Assembly: GCA_015501075.1 (NCBI GenBank)
Contig: JADNYJ010000395.1
Coordinates: forward strand, 1 to 29,824
Source of the DNA: Gymnopilus junonius
Taxonomy: Eukaryota; Basidiomycota; Agaricomycetes; Agaricales; Galerinaceae
DNA: 29,824 nucleotides
Direction of reading: 5' to 3'
How positions within the stretch are numbered: the stretch's first letter is position 1; each line of letters opens with the position of its first letter. Made by a program: the position numbers and the translations under genes. The notes below the pieces were generated by a model. The model did not search any database, was not told the origin of the DNA, and saw nothing but the letters and a program-made list of their open reading frames with translations. Of this stretch, positions 20,756-29,824 are shown piece by piece.

Positions 20756-22433
20756 TGTGGCACGTAAGTATTGGTCGCAACTTTTCTACCACCTGTCATA
20801 ATGAATCATTCTATGCTCCTTTGGAGGAGGAGTCCATGCCTGCGAAATGCCGCACCACTAGATGTTCGTATATTCATCAACTGATTCTGTATACACCTGA
20901 CAACTAGGTTTTGCCGCTCCTATCATGGTATGCAGTTTAAAACGACCAAACTCTATGTCGGCCCTCAAATTACGACGGTTTGTACATATTTATTGAGAGA
21001 AACGTGCCTCTATGAATGATGAATGGTAGGTTTCTGAGTTCATCGTATGTTCTTGAACGCAAGGCCCAGAGGTGAAAGACCGCCTGTTATTTGGTGTAAA
21101 AGGGTTTAGCAATCCTGTGGTCCTCCGTAAGTTGCCAGACTCTAGCAGCAGTCGTATGCCGCGAAGCCATGGAGTACCCGATCATCAGGCAGCAATGTTC
21201 TGATCTTTTGGTGCTCTTTATCTTTGGACGTCTGTACAAGACATCATTTAGACAAATAAAAATAAATGATGCAACCAAGTCTGGATCGCTAGCCGACAAT
21301 TATTTTTCCCTTCAACAAACGGGAGTGAGCATTTGACTTTATATGCCTTGCAGCATTGAACGGAATGACCTTGTGGGGCTAGAGAAGGAAACGCCTTTAT
21401 GCTGAAGCAGTGTACAGCAGATGAATTGGAGCCATTAGCAAAGGCAATTATTCCATCACTTGAGGTATGAACGCTCGGCGCTCAGCGCTCATCTTTCAAT
21501 GCACCTATGGACCCCCAGTATATGATATCAACACCACGTCATCGATGTAATACTGCCACCTCGCTACTTGATGCTAAATGAACAGTGGTCCTCAAACTGC
21601 TACTACTTTGTGAAGTCGTTGCGTATCGCATCAACTTGAAGTATACGGTGCATGAAATTTGAAAAGAAATCAGTAAATCAGAGTTTTATCTTGAAGTAAA
21701 AGAAGCTGGCTTAAGGAGGGATTACTGAGAATAAAAATCAGAAATCTCGAGCTGTCAGTTTTGAAGGGAACTGGATGATTTTGACATGCCGCTGTCTGCT
21801 GCTGCTTGACACAAGCATTCACATCAAACATTACAACATGTCAATGACCGAAGTAAACGTTCAGTTCCAAACCTACAGGCCCTGAAATTTAATGATTGAA
21901 GGAGAGTCCCAGGTCACCGCTTAAATTCTGTGTTGGAAGTTGGATATGGAAATTAAGGAGAATTTACTCGTACGTTAGGGGGATAAATTGTGTGTTAGAA
22001 GTAACTTATATGTAGGCCCATACTATTTTAAAGAACACCAACTCCTAACTAGCTAATAAGGTTACGAGCCGTGTATAGTACTGCCGTCCTTCCTCCTCTC
22101 CTCCTCCTAAGGATAAAAATAGAAGGATTCCTATTTAAAACCGATTTGTCGGTTCTATTCCAGTCCGACTTGTCCACAACTGTCCGTTTTTCCTCAGGCA
22201 CAGCTTAAATGTAGGTTTGAAAACAACTTGGATCACATAAGAGAGCGCTCATAAGGAGCATTGCAAAAGCCGTGTCAGCCGTTGCTCGGCATCAGCCTCG
22301 GCGCTTTTTTCCATCTACATCTTTGCCAACCAAGAAGTGTCAGGCGGTGTTGCCATGGTTGAGCACTTCAGCCACAGAACTCTAGACATTGGGCCATTGA
22401 GAGAATATTTTATTTTTTAAAGGGTCTCTCGGG
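20756..22433. other. 1.7-kb region without a convincing gene
   Basis: Frames are short and unlinked on both strands. Small inverted repeats occur (AAATAG..CTATTT near 22126-22145, CCGA-TTTG-TCGG near 22140-22151). The right part is the promoter of the small secreted protein. Confidence 0.5.
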
Positions 22434-22440
22434 TATAAAA
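22434..22440 (+). promoter_or_regulatory. TATA box of the small secreted protein gene
   Basis: TATAAAA lies 65 bp upstream of the ATG at 22505. Expected initiation about 30 bp downstream would leave a 5' UTR of 35-40 nt. A strong TATA box suits a regulated, highly expressed gene. Confidence 0.7.
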
Positions 22441-22504
22441 GGATGCGAGTTTTGAGCAAGACTAGTCAGTATCAAGCTTTATAATCTCTCGAGTCTCTAC
22501 AGCA

Positions 22505-22985
22505 ATGCAGGTCATTAACCTCTCCGCTCTCGCCATCTCCTTCTTCGTCAATCAGGTAATGGGAGTTGCTCTTCCTGGAGGAGGCGCTCGAAACCTTGTT
22601 GCTCGTCAGAGCAGACCTGTTGCCTTCAACGTCGCACCGGCTGGCCAAGGTAAAGCTTCATCCTCATATGTATTTTGACTTGACGGTTGACACTGTTTTT
22701 TTCATAGCCTGCGGCACTGGAACTACCATTTTCTGCTCTCCCTCTCCAGGAAGTCCCTGCACAGGCAACTTCGAGCCTGCCCAAGCATCCATTGTCGTCA
22801 CCGAGGCAGCTGGCAATTGCCAAGTTGAATTGTTCCCCGAAGAGAACCAGCAAGGCGGTGTTACCGAAAGCTTAGATACCGACACAACCGGCACTTGTGT
22901 CTTCACCAATGTTGCTACCTGGAGCAGCTATAAATTATCTGCAATTAAATGGACGATGAAGAGGAGAGGCGGATTGAAATCATGA
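22505..22985 (+). CDS. small secreted cysteine-containing protein, 140 aa
   Basis: Two exons (22505-22649 and 22708-22985) join in frame across a 58-nt intron (GTAAAG..CATAG, phase 1). A signal peptide covers about residues 1-22 (MQVINLSALAISFFVNQVMG). A short segment with single basic residues (ARNLVARQSR) may be trimmed. The mature part carries five cysteines (50, 58, 66, 86, 112). Its core, CQVELFPEENQQGG followed by TGTCVF and TWSSYKL, has a faint likeness to the Greek-key motif of secreted beta/gamma-crystallin-like proteins, but I would not name it so without a structure search. Small secreted proteins of this kind are common in mushrooms as surface proteins or effectors. An odd number of cysteines leaves one unpaired, or points to a dimer. 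The basic C-terminus (MKRRGGLKS) is unusual. Confidence 0.75.
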
Positions 22986-22995
22986 TCATAAAGTA

Positions 22996-23026
22996 GTGGC
23001 TCTGTTGAACAGAGTCACCGTTTTTT
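22996..23026 (+). other. 10-bp hairpin followed by a T-tract just after the secreted-protein stop
   Basis: GTGGCTCTGT (22996-23005), loop TGA, then ACAGAGTCAC (23009-23018) gives ten pairs including one G.U, followed by CG and six T. It starts 10 nt after the TGA. In bacteria this would be called an intrinsic terminator; in a fungal mRNA it would be a 3' UTR hairpin affecting stability or processing. The structure is plain in the sequence; its role is unknown. Confidence 0.6.
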
Positions 23027-23327
23027 CAGTCGCCAAGCATAGTTACCTCCAAGTACTTTTATTTGAGTATAATGTGTTCATAATCTGTCCAATTCTTGTC
23101 CTCTAATTCATTTTGAGTAATGTTGCGTAAAAATTACATTTGCGCACCATCAGTTTGCAAACGGCTGGGGTGCTAGATAAATCATTCAACTCTATACTGC
23201 CGCGGGAGTGACGTCTCAGACGTAATAAGAAATGGTGCTGCTTCTATATCCGCTATCCCACGAAATCTCGTTTACTACTTAATAAGTTTAAGGTGACCCA
23301 TTTACTTGACCAGTCGGACCCCCGTCA

Positions 23328-24743
23328 ATGGCAACTCTACCAGTACTACTGTTGCAATAGCACTCCTCATCATCATAATTTTATATTTGAGAAGTCAAAG
23401 GTGTCGTCATCTTCCTTATCCCCACGGCCCAAGGAAATTACCTTTACTGGGAAGCTTATTTGAGGTACTGACTACCTTTGAGTGGGAAAGGTATGTACGA
23501 TGGGGAAAGCAGTACAGTAAGGTATTTTATTTACACTATGAACAGTGCTAGAATTTTTTCAACAGATTCGGATGTCATCCCTGTCCGCTTAGCTGGTCGT
23601 GATATCTTTGTTCTGAATTCCTTTACTGCTGCTACCGCTCTACTTGACAAGAAATTAGCCATATATTCCAGCAGGTTCTTCTCACTCTACTCTTGTTAAA
23701 TCATTGACAATGAACAGCTTTTGCAGACCTGAGTCTACCTTGATAAACGAGACGTGAGTTGAACACAACTAAGCTTTCTGTCTTTCTGTGAATGATCACG
23801 AGTGATTTCTTAGAGTGGGATGGAAATGACTTTTTCCATGGATGGAGTATGGCGGTTTATGGAAGGCATGTCGCGACTGTTTCAAACGTACTTCAGTAAC
23901 CCCAACATTGATGTTCATCAAGCCACTCAGTTACAATTCATTCGCCACATGCTTCCTAAATTGAAGCAAAACCCAGATGATTTTTTTCAATGACTCGACA
24001 GTAAGCTTTCGCCTCGGCAGTTATTTGACGGGAGTCGGTAATACAATAGCTCATGATTTATTCCAGATACCAGTCTGACAGGTGGGGCGGCACTGTCCCT
24101 TGCATATGTATTAAGGATCCAGGATAGTGACGACCCATTCATCGATCTGGCCCAACGTGTTGTTCAGATGGTCAACGATGTGTCTGCCCTGGGATCCATC
24201 CTATTCGCTTCGATACCCCAAGTCATCAGTAAGTGGTCAATTTACTTTTCAGCTTTTCCGCTTTTTGGTCATTTTCTCGAAAATCGAGTACTTACTGAGG
24301 TCGCTTCGGGCAAGGTTTCTCATTGATTGATGTTTAGCAGCACTATTCATGATTCATAGAATCATTTTCTGGTTCTGTTCAGCTCTAGCCATTCTTGCTG
24401 TTTGACACAAAGTCTGCGCTTTTTGGAATTCCGGGCCCGGATTTTGATGGCCAGCTTTTTGTCCCCTTTTTTACCTTTTTTAGGTTGTACAAGTGAAAAA
24501 AAGCTAATGGACAAAGTACTGATGCAATATTTAGAGAAGCTGTATACAGAGGCGATCAAAATCATTGTCTGTTTAATTGAACATGTCCCATTAAATGGGC
24601 CCGTATTGACACCCATTATTTATAGGGCGTAGGAAAAGGAAAACCCACTTTCACATCAAATTCTTTGGAACAGGTGGACGAAAAAAGTGATGCAGCAACC
24701 CTGGAACGAATTGTTCAAAATATGGCAGGAATCGTGTACGCCG
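23328..24743 (+). pseudogene. cytochrome P450 pseudogene, C-terminal half lost
   Basis: Remains of an agaric class II P450 (of the kind often annotated O-methylsterigmatocystin-oxidoreductase-like). Recognisable parts in order: membrane anchor IALLIIIILYL, proline hinge PHGPRKLPLLGSL and FEWERYVRWGKQY. Next are IPVRLAGRDIFVLNSF, ATALLDKKLAIYSSR, PESTLINE and RLFQTYFSNPNIDVHQATQ. The last parts are LAYVLRIQDSDDPFIDLAQR and ERIVQNMAGIVYA at the start of helix I. Introns at 23517-23565, 23675-23726, 23754-23813 and 24001-24066 keep their borders. Damage: the ATG at 23328 is out of frame with the anchor, the frame is shifted around 23820-23850, and TGA at 23991 interrupts the B-C region. Material between 24229 and 24673 is foreign. 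The helix-I threonine, ExxR and heme-cysteine regions are absent. It cannot make an active enzyme. Confidence 0.8.
24229..24673. other. 445-bp segment replacing P450 exon sequence
   Basis: It lies between a preserved donor (GTAAGT at 24229) and the next P450 coding island (24674), where the family normally has a short intron and an exon of the F-G region. It contains GC-rich palindromic words (CCGGGCCCGG around 24432, CCCATTAAATGGG around 24589) and no P450-like frame. It may be a small non-autonomous insertion or diverged exon plus intron; no terminal repeats were found. Confidence 0.35.
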
Positions 24744-24910
24744 GTATGCCGTTTAAATGTTGTATCAATGTTAATTTCTCATTGACTTGTTATTATTAAG
24801 CACTCAAGATTGAACTGCATCCACTATCGATGAGTAGTAAAGCTGCACTTTTTTGGTTTCCAACCATAGCATCACCATCAATACTAGCATAGGAAGACTT
24901 CAGTTGGGCT

Positions 24911-25444
24911 TCAGTATCTAGCACCAACTAACCTATGCTTATCTTGAGACTGATACTGGAGATTGGTGCTGGAAATTAAGCCTGGAATAGCTGTGTCTCT
25001 TTTCTCAAAATAATATTGTAGCTTGAGAGGCTTCAAAGGTGGTGGAACTTGTTCTTCAAGTTGGAAAGTTCCACTGCAATTTTCTTTCCAACGACGGGAA
25101 GATGGTAATATTTGTACTAGTAGCCGCTGTTCGTCGACACTGTTATTCAGAAAGATATGGTATCGAGTACACCGCTGACAAAGTAATACCCTCATCGGGA
25201 CCAACACTGTAAGTCCCCAGACTACATCATCGCCGATTCGTGACTTCCTTGCAAACGGGGTCAAGTCGGGTTGAATGATAGGTTCTAAAAATGAAATAGG
25301 ATTTATACATAGTTCTGCACGTGATACATCCCTTGGACGGAACTTCTCGGAAGACGAGGCCACATCCGTCCCAGGGCTCAAAACGTCGTCGAACGAGGCT
25401 TTACCACTAAATACCAGGTACGCTTTCTGAACGCGGTGTCCCAT
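24911..25444 (-). CDS. hypothetical protein, 177 aa, single exon
   Basis: An open frame from a true ATG (25444) to a stop, long for this AT-rich, stop-dense neighbourhood. It is soluble with a cluster of two Cys (LLCQRCTRYH), has no signal peptide or TM helix, and shows no motif I can name. The C-terminus (QDKHRLVGARY) lies just downstream of the truncated P450 on the opposite strand. It may be a real orphan gene or one exon of a longer gene. Absence of any neighbouring exon chain and its place among broken genes lower the confidence. Confidence 0.4.
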   Translation of the reverse strand: MGHRVQKAYLVFSGKASFDDVLSPGTDVASSSEKFRPRDVSRAELCINPISFLEPIIQPDLTPFARKSRIGDDVVWGLTVLVPMRVLLCQRCTRYHIFLNNSVDEQRLLVQILPSSRRWKENCSGTFQLEEQVPPPLKPLKLQYYFEKRDTAIPGLISSTNLQYQSQDKHRLVGARY

Positions 25445-26180
25445 TTCAACGTTGTAAACTTTCTCCGTCGTTTAAATCTCCCTTTATTTCGCCTCCACGG
25501 TCTGAAGGCGCCTCCTCCGCAGGTTGGCTTCGGAAAAGATATTTTTACAGTTGTGTCAATGAGCTTCGATATGAGAAACTCGGTCGCGTCGGCCTGATGT
25601 TTCGGAGGCTGCGATTGTTGGATTTCTGTCGGTTTTATTATCTATGGTGAGTGCTGCCCCGTTTTCCATGGTCTTGGCTAATTTTGGAGCACCAGTATTA
25701 TATCCATGTTACATATCTCATCTTCCGAAATATACCACGCTCGTTCGTTCTCCGAAAACTTTTCTATATAAGTGTTATCCACAGCCCAAGTGCTGCAATA
25801 GCGAGGCTGAAGAATTGCAGTGAGTCTTACGATTATCTCTCGTTACTTTTTTTTAATAATCTCATTGATATTGATCGGCTAAAAGGTAAGGTCAGCTTGC
25901 TGTTGAAGTCGAAATCGACAGGTTTGCTGTGCTTCCAAGGTCGGAAGAGGTTGATAGCACCATGAATGACGAAATAAAGGTCAAAGTTAGGGATATGATG
26001 TTGGTGTGGAAAAGATGGCAGAGCACACGAGACGCGTGCGCAGACCACCGTGCGGATAAGTGTTTGAGGGCCTAAGGAAGAGGCGAAGGAACAGATTAGG
26101 AAGGCTTCAGATTACCGTTGTACGTTTGGGATCTTTATATGTTCCTTACTCTTACTCTACATTTATTTTTCCCCACCGTA
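25445..26180. other. intergenic stretch, no gene seen
   Basis: About 730 bp. It should contain the upstream region of the minus-strand 177-aa frame. Plus-strand frames here have no motif or splice-linked continuation. Confidence 0.45.
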
Positions 26181-26391
26181 GGAATCCGACAAGGAAATAT
26201 ATCATTGGTTGAGAATCGAGAATCGACACCAAGACAAGTTCTACGGTCTATGGATAATGAACTAAATCGATTAGCGATTAATGATGATCAGCGCAGAGTT
26301 GGAAGCTGCTTTTAGCAGAGGAGACGAAGAGGATGCAGAACAATTGCGGACTGAGATTGACGCTTCTGACGATCCTTATTTCGATTATTAG
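26181..26391 (+). pseudogene. C-terminal fragment of an unknown acidic protein, frame-shifted
   Basis: Two neighbouring coding-like stretches differ by one frame. The first includes STPRQVLRSMDNELNRLAIN; the second includes ELEAAFSRGDEEDAEQLRTE and ends DASDDPYFDY before TAG at 26389-26391. The shift is near 26281-26295. The acidic helical composition looks like a real protein tail, but I cannot name the family. It is one of a string of broken coding pieces in this region. Confidence 0.35.
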
Positions 26392-26409
26392 GAAAAGTAA
26401 AAGCGAAAG

Positions 26410-27061
26410 GGGGTTTGGAAAGCTTTGGGACCAGGCCTAATAACACATATGAAGACGCGCTGGCTTATGCTTACTGCTTTGACAACTTCAAAGTTTTAAT
26501 ACCACCCGAGCAATTGCTGCACAGACATCCAGGCTTTTCTAGGTTCGTTACTTCATATGGCGAGTAAGCGTCTCCTTTAGAATTGCATGCTGCTGTGTTC
26601 GAAGAGGCTGAAAAAGCTGGGATCCAAATCCTATTATATTATGATATTCGTAAGCTTTCTTCTTGCATGGAAGAACTGTCTAATAACATTTTTCGGCTTT
26701 CAGGACGAAGTCTCCACTGTTTGGAGAAGACGTGGGCTACTCCGCCATTCCGTCACACTCTTATGTTTACCTTTTTCCATTCGCAGATTGGTTGATCTTC
26801 CTTTGGTGTGGATGAAAACGGCTTTAGTATCATGAATAATTTCTTGGACATTATTGCAAATACCATTCCCAAGGATGGTGCTCATCTCACATCTCAATGT
26901 GGAGCTTGTCTGCGCGACTGTCATGACAGACCTTTCATAATTGATTTCAGGACAGCTTGGACACAGTCCTGAGAGCTTTCCGATACATTCACTCGCATCT
27001 GGCGTCGTCGTGTACAATGAGTACCTTGCTTTGACATTTGCTGACAATTTGACTGGTAGAA
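26410..27061 (+). pseudogene. scattered coding islands of an unrecognised gene
   Basis: Coding-like pieces occur in changing frames: NNTYEDALAYAYCFDNFKVL with PPEQLLHRHPGFSRF (about 26411-26543), LHAAVFEEAEKAGIQILLYY (about 26580-26645), FGEDVGYSAIPSHSYVYLFP (about 26717-26790), FLDIIANTIPKDGAHLTSQC (about 26840-26905) and SLASGVVVYNEYLALTFADN (about 26990-27050). Some joins have plausible splice sites; others need frame changes. They may belong to the same gene as the DUF4470-like fragment downstream. No function is inferred. Confidence 0.35.
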
Positions 27062-27974
27062 TGGATTAGTGATCACCGTTGGTATCGTCAATTCAGCTAT
27101 GCTTGTTTCCCATCTTCAATCCCAGGGCCTCCTGCTATCCAATGTTAACCTCGACTATGTTACCTTGGATCCCGTCTCTTCCCTCTGGCAGGTAAAATTG
27201 CCCCACCTCTTGTACAACGACTAATGAACCCCACCAATAGCTTTGATACACTTCTTCTGCCCCGGAACTTCCTTTGCTGCAAAGCTCTACGACCTAAAGA
27301 TGCTCATTCCCATGAGGCAGCCCTTTCCATTCTTTCTCTCCCCATTCCTCTTGAACAACCTGCGACAAAGATACGCCTTCTTGCATGGCTCGGCCAAGTA
27401 ATGCTCTACACATCGACGAAGGATAAACTACACCCACCCCTTTTGAGCCTTGAAATGCGGAATAGCATCAATGCTTTCTCCGACTTGCTCTTCATGGCCT
27501 AGGAATTAGGATTTCCGGTCCGCTGGCTTGGAGATTTCGTGCAGATGTTAATTGGATACCCTGATTACTCAGCCCGTCCCCTCGATGGACTCGTACCGAT
27601 ATGGCCGCCAGGAGTGACATTAGGAATTTCACAAAGCATGGTACGTCTTCAAGCATAGCATGCTGACTTAGATGTCGTGCTTATCCCCCTGAATCATGCC
27701 CTAGCCTTTTGTGTTACACTCTCTCAGGGATATATGCCCCTTGAAGGCGTCCAAATCTACCAAGCACAAATCCTTCCTCGTGTCGGAAGTTCAAGTCCTC
27801 TCCTTTCATCTTCTCTTGGTTCGTCTAAGAGGTGGATTAGATGTCACATCTGTGGCTCGGAGCTTACCTCGTATTCTGGATGGAACTAGGGAACTCGGAG
27901 TTGCTAATGTGTAGGTCATGTTAATGCAGGAGGCCATCGACCTTCAGACAGGCGATATCCCATGGAAATCGTGA
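27062..27974 (+). pseudogene. DUF4470-like (MYND/DUF4470 family of agarics) C-terminal fragment, interrupted
   Basis: The frame at 27224-27502 contains KIRLLAWLGQVMLYTSTKDK, LHPPLLSLEMRNSINAFSDL, then an in-frame TAG (27500-27502), then FPVRWLGDFVQMLIGYPDY in the same frame. Further on are VQIYQAQILPRVGSSSPLL and, in another frame, SLPRILDGTRELGV and IDLQTGDIPWKS before TGA at 27972. The order (LLAWLGHVMLY-like, FPVHWxGDFVQ-like, then a late xDLxxGEVxWK-like strand) matches my memory of the large agaric family annotated with DUF4470, often beside MYND fingers; this is recall, not a search. The in-frame stop and later frame changes indicate a dead copy. Upstream islands at 26.4-27.06 kb could be its N-terminal part. 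Confidence 0.42.
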
Positions 27975-28302
27975 AAATCCTGCTACGCTAAGATAGAGAA
28001 AAGAAAAATGGGATACGGCTGTGTACCACAGATCTGGAGTCTCCCGGTGTGTCTGCGACCCTCTAACGCGGCAAAATTTTTTGACCTGAAACTTTTGTAC
28101 ACGTCAAGACCGACAAATGGATGAAATATCCTTGATATCGGTCACTTAGTTCGTTGGCAATCAATATCATGTTGGAGGTTAAGAAAGAGACTCGTCATAG
28201 TTTGTACATACAAAGGAAGAAAGAAACCTCATTATTCTACTTATCCACCATGTTGTTCTTCGAAAGCTCTTGAGGAGATGCTTGAGTACTTCGCGGCTTC
28301 AG
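27975..28302. other. spacer, no gene seen
   Basis: About 330 bp between the plus-strand broken gene and the stop of the minus-strand membrane-protein locus, i.e. two converging 3' ends. No feature is recognised. Confidence 0.45.
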
Positions 28303-29646
28303 TCATGGTCGTCGAACTCGATTGGGTTGAATACTGTGGGCAACCATGGCGCATGCCTTCAGAGCCAAATCCCAGGCGGTCTCGAGGGAAATGTTTGAGA
28401 TCCGCCGTAAGAATATCACAAATTTTTTCCTGAAAAGTGCATAGTACTTGGGGATGTTGTCGGGGGCGGTAAGATGGAAGCATAGAATAGACACGAGGAC
28501 GTCACGACCGACTGTTACCATGAGCGCCCATGCCACCGCATCCTTCTTCTCTATCCACGAGTTCAACTCGGCACTTCCATTGTCCAACTTTGCAGCCAAA
28601 GCAGCATCCATGGCAATTGCTTTGAAGAGTGTTAATGTGAACTTCAGTAATACACCGTGTCAGCGCCGCCGTCTTGGAAGCTTGTTGCCATCTCTACTTA
28701 CCAGAAGTAGGACAAGGAAATCTAACCAGGATACGAGGTTGTATTTAACCTCGAAAGATGGCTTATCTGCCCCGTCTACGGTAATCATGAGCCATGACCT
28801 TGATGAAAGTCAGGCTACATACCTTGAGGCGCGCGCGACGAGGGATGTATGTTTTGCAACCCATGGGTAGATAGGTGTACTGGAAGGAAAGGGTAAGAAA
28901 ATCATTCTTTAAGGTAGCCTGGTTATAAAGGAGAACAAGTATTGACTCCGTCGTCGCCTATGTCGTTGACCGACCTCCGTTTTGCCGAGGGAAAGTTCCA
29001 GTTTTTGATATAAGAGCTGTGCTGGATGACAGAAGCCTGCCTATTTAAAATATACGGCAGTGCAGCCTCGATCTGAGATTCTGAGCACCCTTCACTCCGT
29101 AGAAGTAGTACTAACGTATACTCGTGTCCATTCAGAGTGTTTGCCTGCAAATTTTACAGAAATAAAATCCCAGTCAAAAGCCCCGGCTGGTTTAATCGCC
29201 AAGTGGGGTCACATACACCATTGTCACTATATCGGGGTTTGTTTGTCTAAAAGCTGTCATACTTGCCTTCACCAAGACCTTCAACGAGGCTAATTGCTTA
29301 TAACAATTATATAAATTGCCCATGTCTAATAAAATAAGGTTAGAATATAGCCAGGCATCTTCATATAAACATGTGGCAAAATATGCCCATGCAAGGTTGG
29401 CAAGGAGAGTCATGTGCACAACTTACAACAGCTAAATTAATTCCAAATGATCGATAGTAGGAGGCTGTAATTAAAATGCACCCCAAAGATTATCAAGCAA
29501 AGTGGGATCAGAAGAACCCTCAAGACTTTTCGGAGCACGCGGTGGGAATAGACTAAAATTAGACAGACAGGAGCTAAGTATAGCTCGACCATCACGGGAC
29601 TAAACAAATCAATTTGATTTTGAAAGCCGGGTTCTTTTCTCACCAA
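28303..29646 (-). CDS. predicted multipass membrane protein locus, exon chain only partly resolved
   Basis: Two introns are convincing: 28776-28822 (GTATGT..GTAG) and 28642-28701 (GTAAGT..GAAG). They join exons ending at 28823, then 28775-28702, then 28641-28303 into one frame containing a membrane segment (VSWLDFLVLLLFTLTLFKAI) and AVAWALMVTVGRDVLVSILC. Upstream on the same strand, 29646-29437 encodes IDLFSPVMVELYLAPVCLIL and VLLIPLCLIIFGVHFNYSL, and 29419-29192 encodes LLANLAWAYFATCLYEDAWL, all membrane-like. I cannot place the joins between about 29437 and 28870 without frame conflict, nor the true start. The overall plan (multiple helices, IPL and RG..W-like words near 29175) has a weak likeness to fungal wax-synthase-like O-acyltransferases; treat that as a guess. 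It may be a pseudogene like its neighbours. Confidence 0.45.
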
Positions 29647-29824
29647 CTGGGCTTGGCTTATCGCTATACTCGACTATCTTTCGGCTATGGAAACCGAACT
29701 GACTGTCCTTGTGAAATGCCGACATGTCAATCTTGAACTGGAAGTGTCGTCTGCATGCTATTTATTCATATATGACTCGCGAGAATACTGGAACGTCAAG
29801 CTTTTTCTCCCAAACTTCAAGGCT
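29647..29824. other. window end, no separate feature seen
   Basis: It may contain the first exon of the minus-strand membrane-protein locus (an ATG at about 29726 opens a short frame) but nothing that can be joined with confidence. Confidence 0.3.

Noticed and set aside
22434..23026. Idea that TATA, small protein and terminator-like hairpin form a transferred prokaryotic cassette
   Set aside because: The gene has a spliceosomal intron with normal fungal borders and a eukaryotic signal peptide and promoter layout, so transfer is not needed to explain it.
24362..24632. Frames on both strands inside the segment within the P450 remnant
   Set aside because: No motif, no splice link, and low-complexity T-rich stretches; not called as genes.
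1..29824. CRISPR arrays, bacterial operons, ribosomal RNA genes
   Set aside because: None seen: no regularly spaced repeats, no rRNA signature words, and gene structures are clearly eukaryotic.

Overview
The window looks like nuclear DNA of a mushroom-forming basidiomycete (Agaricomycetes). The reasons are short introns (about 47-72 nt) with GT..AG or GC..AG borders, protein families expanded in agarics (a Ser/Thr-stalked single-pass membrane protein, a multipass family with an EIQDRSKGD motif, a norsolorinic-acid-ketoreductase-like SDR), a tRNA-Met gene with an intron, and a Tad1-type non-LTR retrotransposon. There are no operons; each gene appears to be an independent transcription unit.

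Layout: (1) 1-2935 is a strongly CpG-depleted, stop-ridden stretch that reads like methylated and decayed repeat DNA. (2) 3292-4330(-) is a six-exon SDR oxidoreductase. (3) 4778-5317(-) is a doubtful coding remnant. (4) 6017-7518(-) is a secreted-domain/TM/cytoplasmic-tail protein ending in a PPxY motif. (5) 8293-10032(-) is a three-exon multipass membrane protein of an uncharacterised agaric family. (6) 10162-10265(-) is tRNA-Met(CAU) with a 30-nt intron. (7) 10503-11928(-) is a conserved-looking 452-aa protein with no assigned function. (8) 12161-14289 has no convincing gene. (9) 14290 to about 20755(-) is a near full-length Tad1-like LINE with a 25-nt poly(A), an intact ORF1 and an ORF2 broken at five places. 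(10) 22505-22985(+) is a small secreted cysteine-containing protein with a good TATA box and a striking hairpin plus T-tract just after its stop. (11) 23.3-28.0 kb is a run of broken genes: a P450 that has lost its heme-binding half, then coding islands that include a DUF4470-like C-terminal fragment. (12) 28303-29646(-) is a membrane-protein locus whose exon chain I resolve only in part.

Nothing here can be declared a new molecular system on sequence alone. The most interesting items are the CpG contrast between the decayed left end and the CpG-rich LINE, the five same-sign frame breaks in the LINE ORF2, the TAA-ATG abutting ORF junction, a likely GC-AG intron in the SDR, the competing pairings in the tRNA intron, and the hairpin after the small secreted protein.
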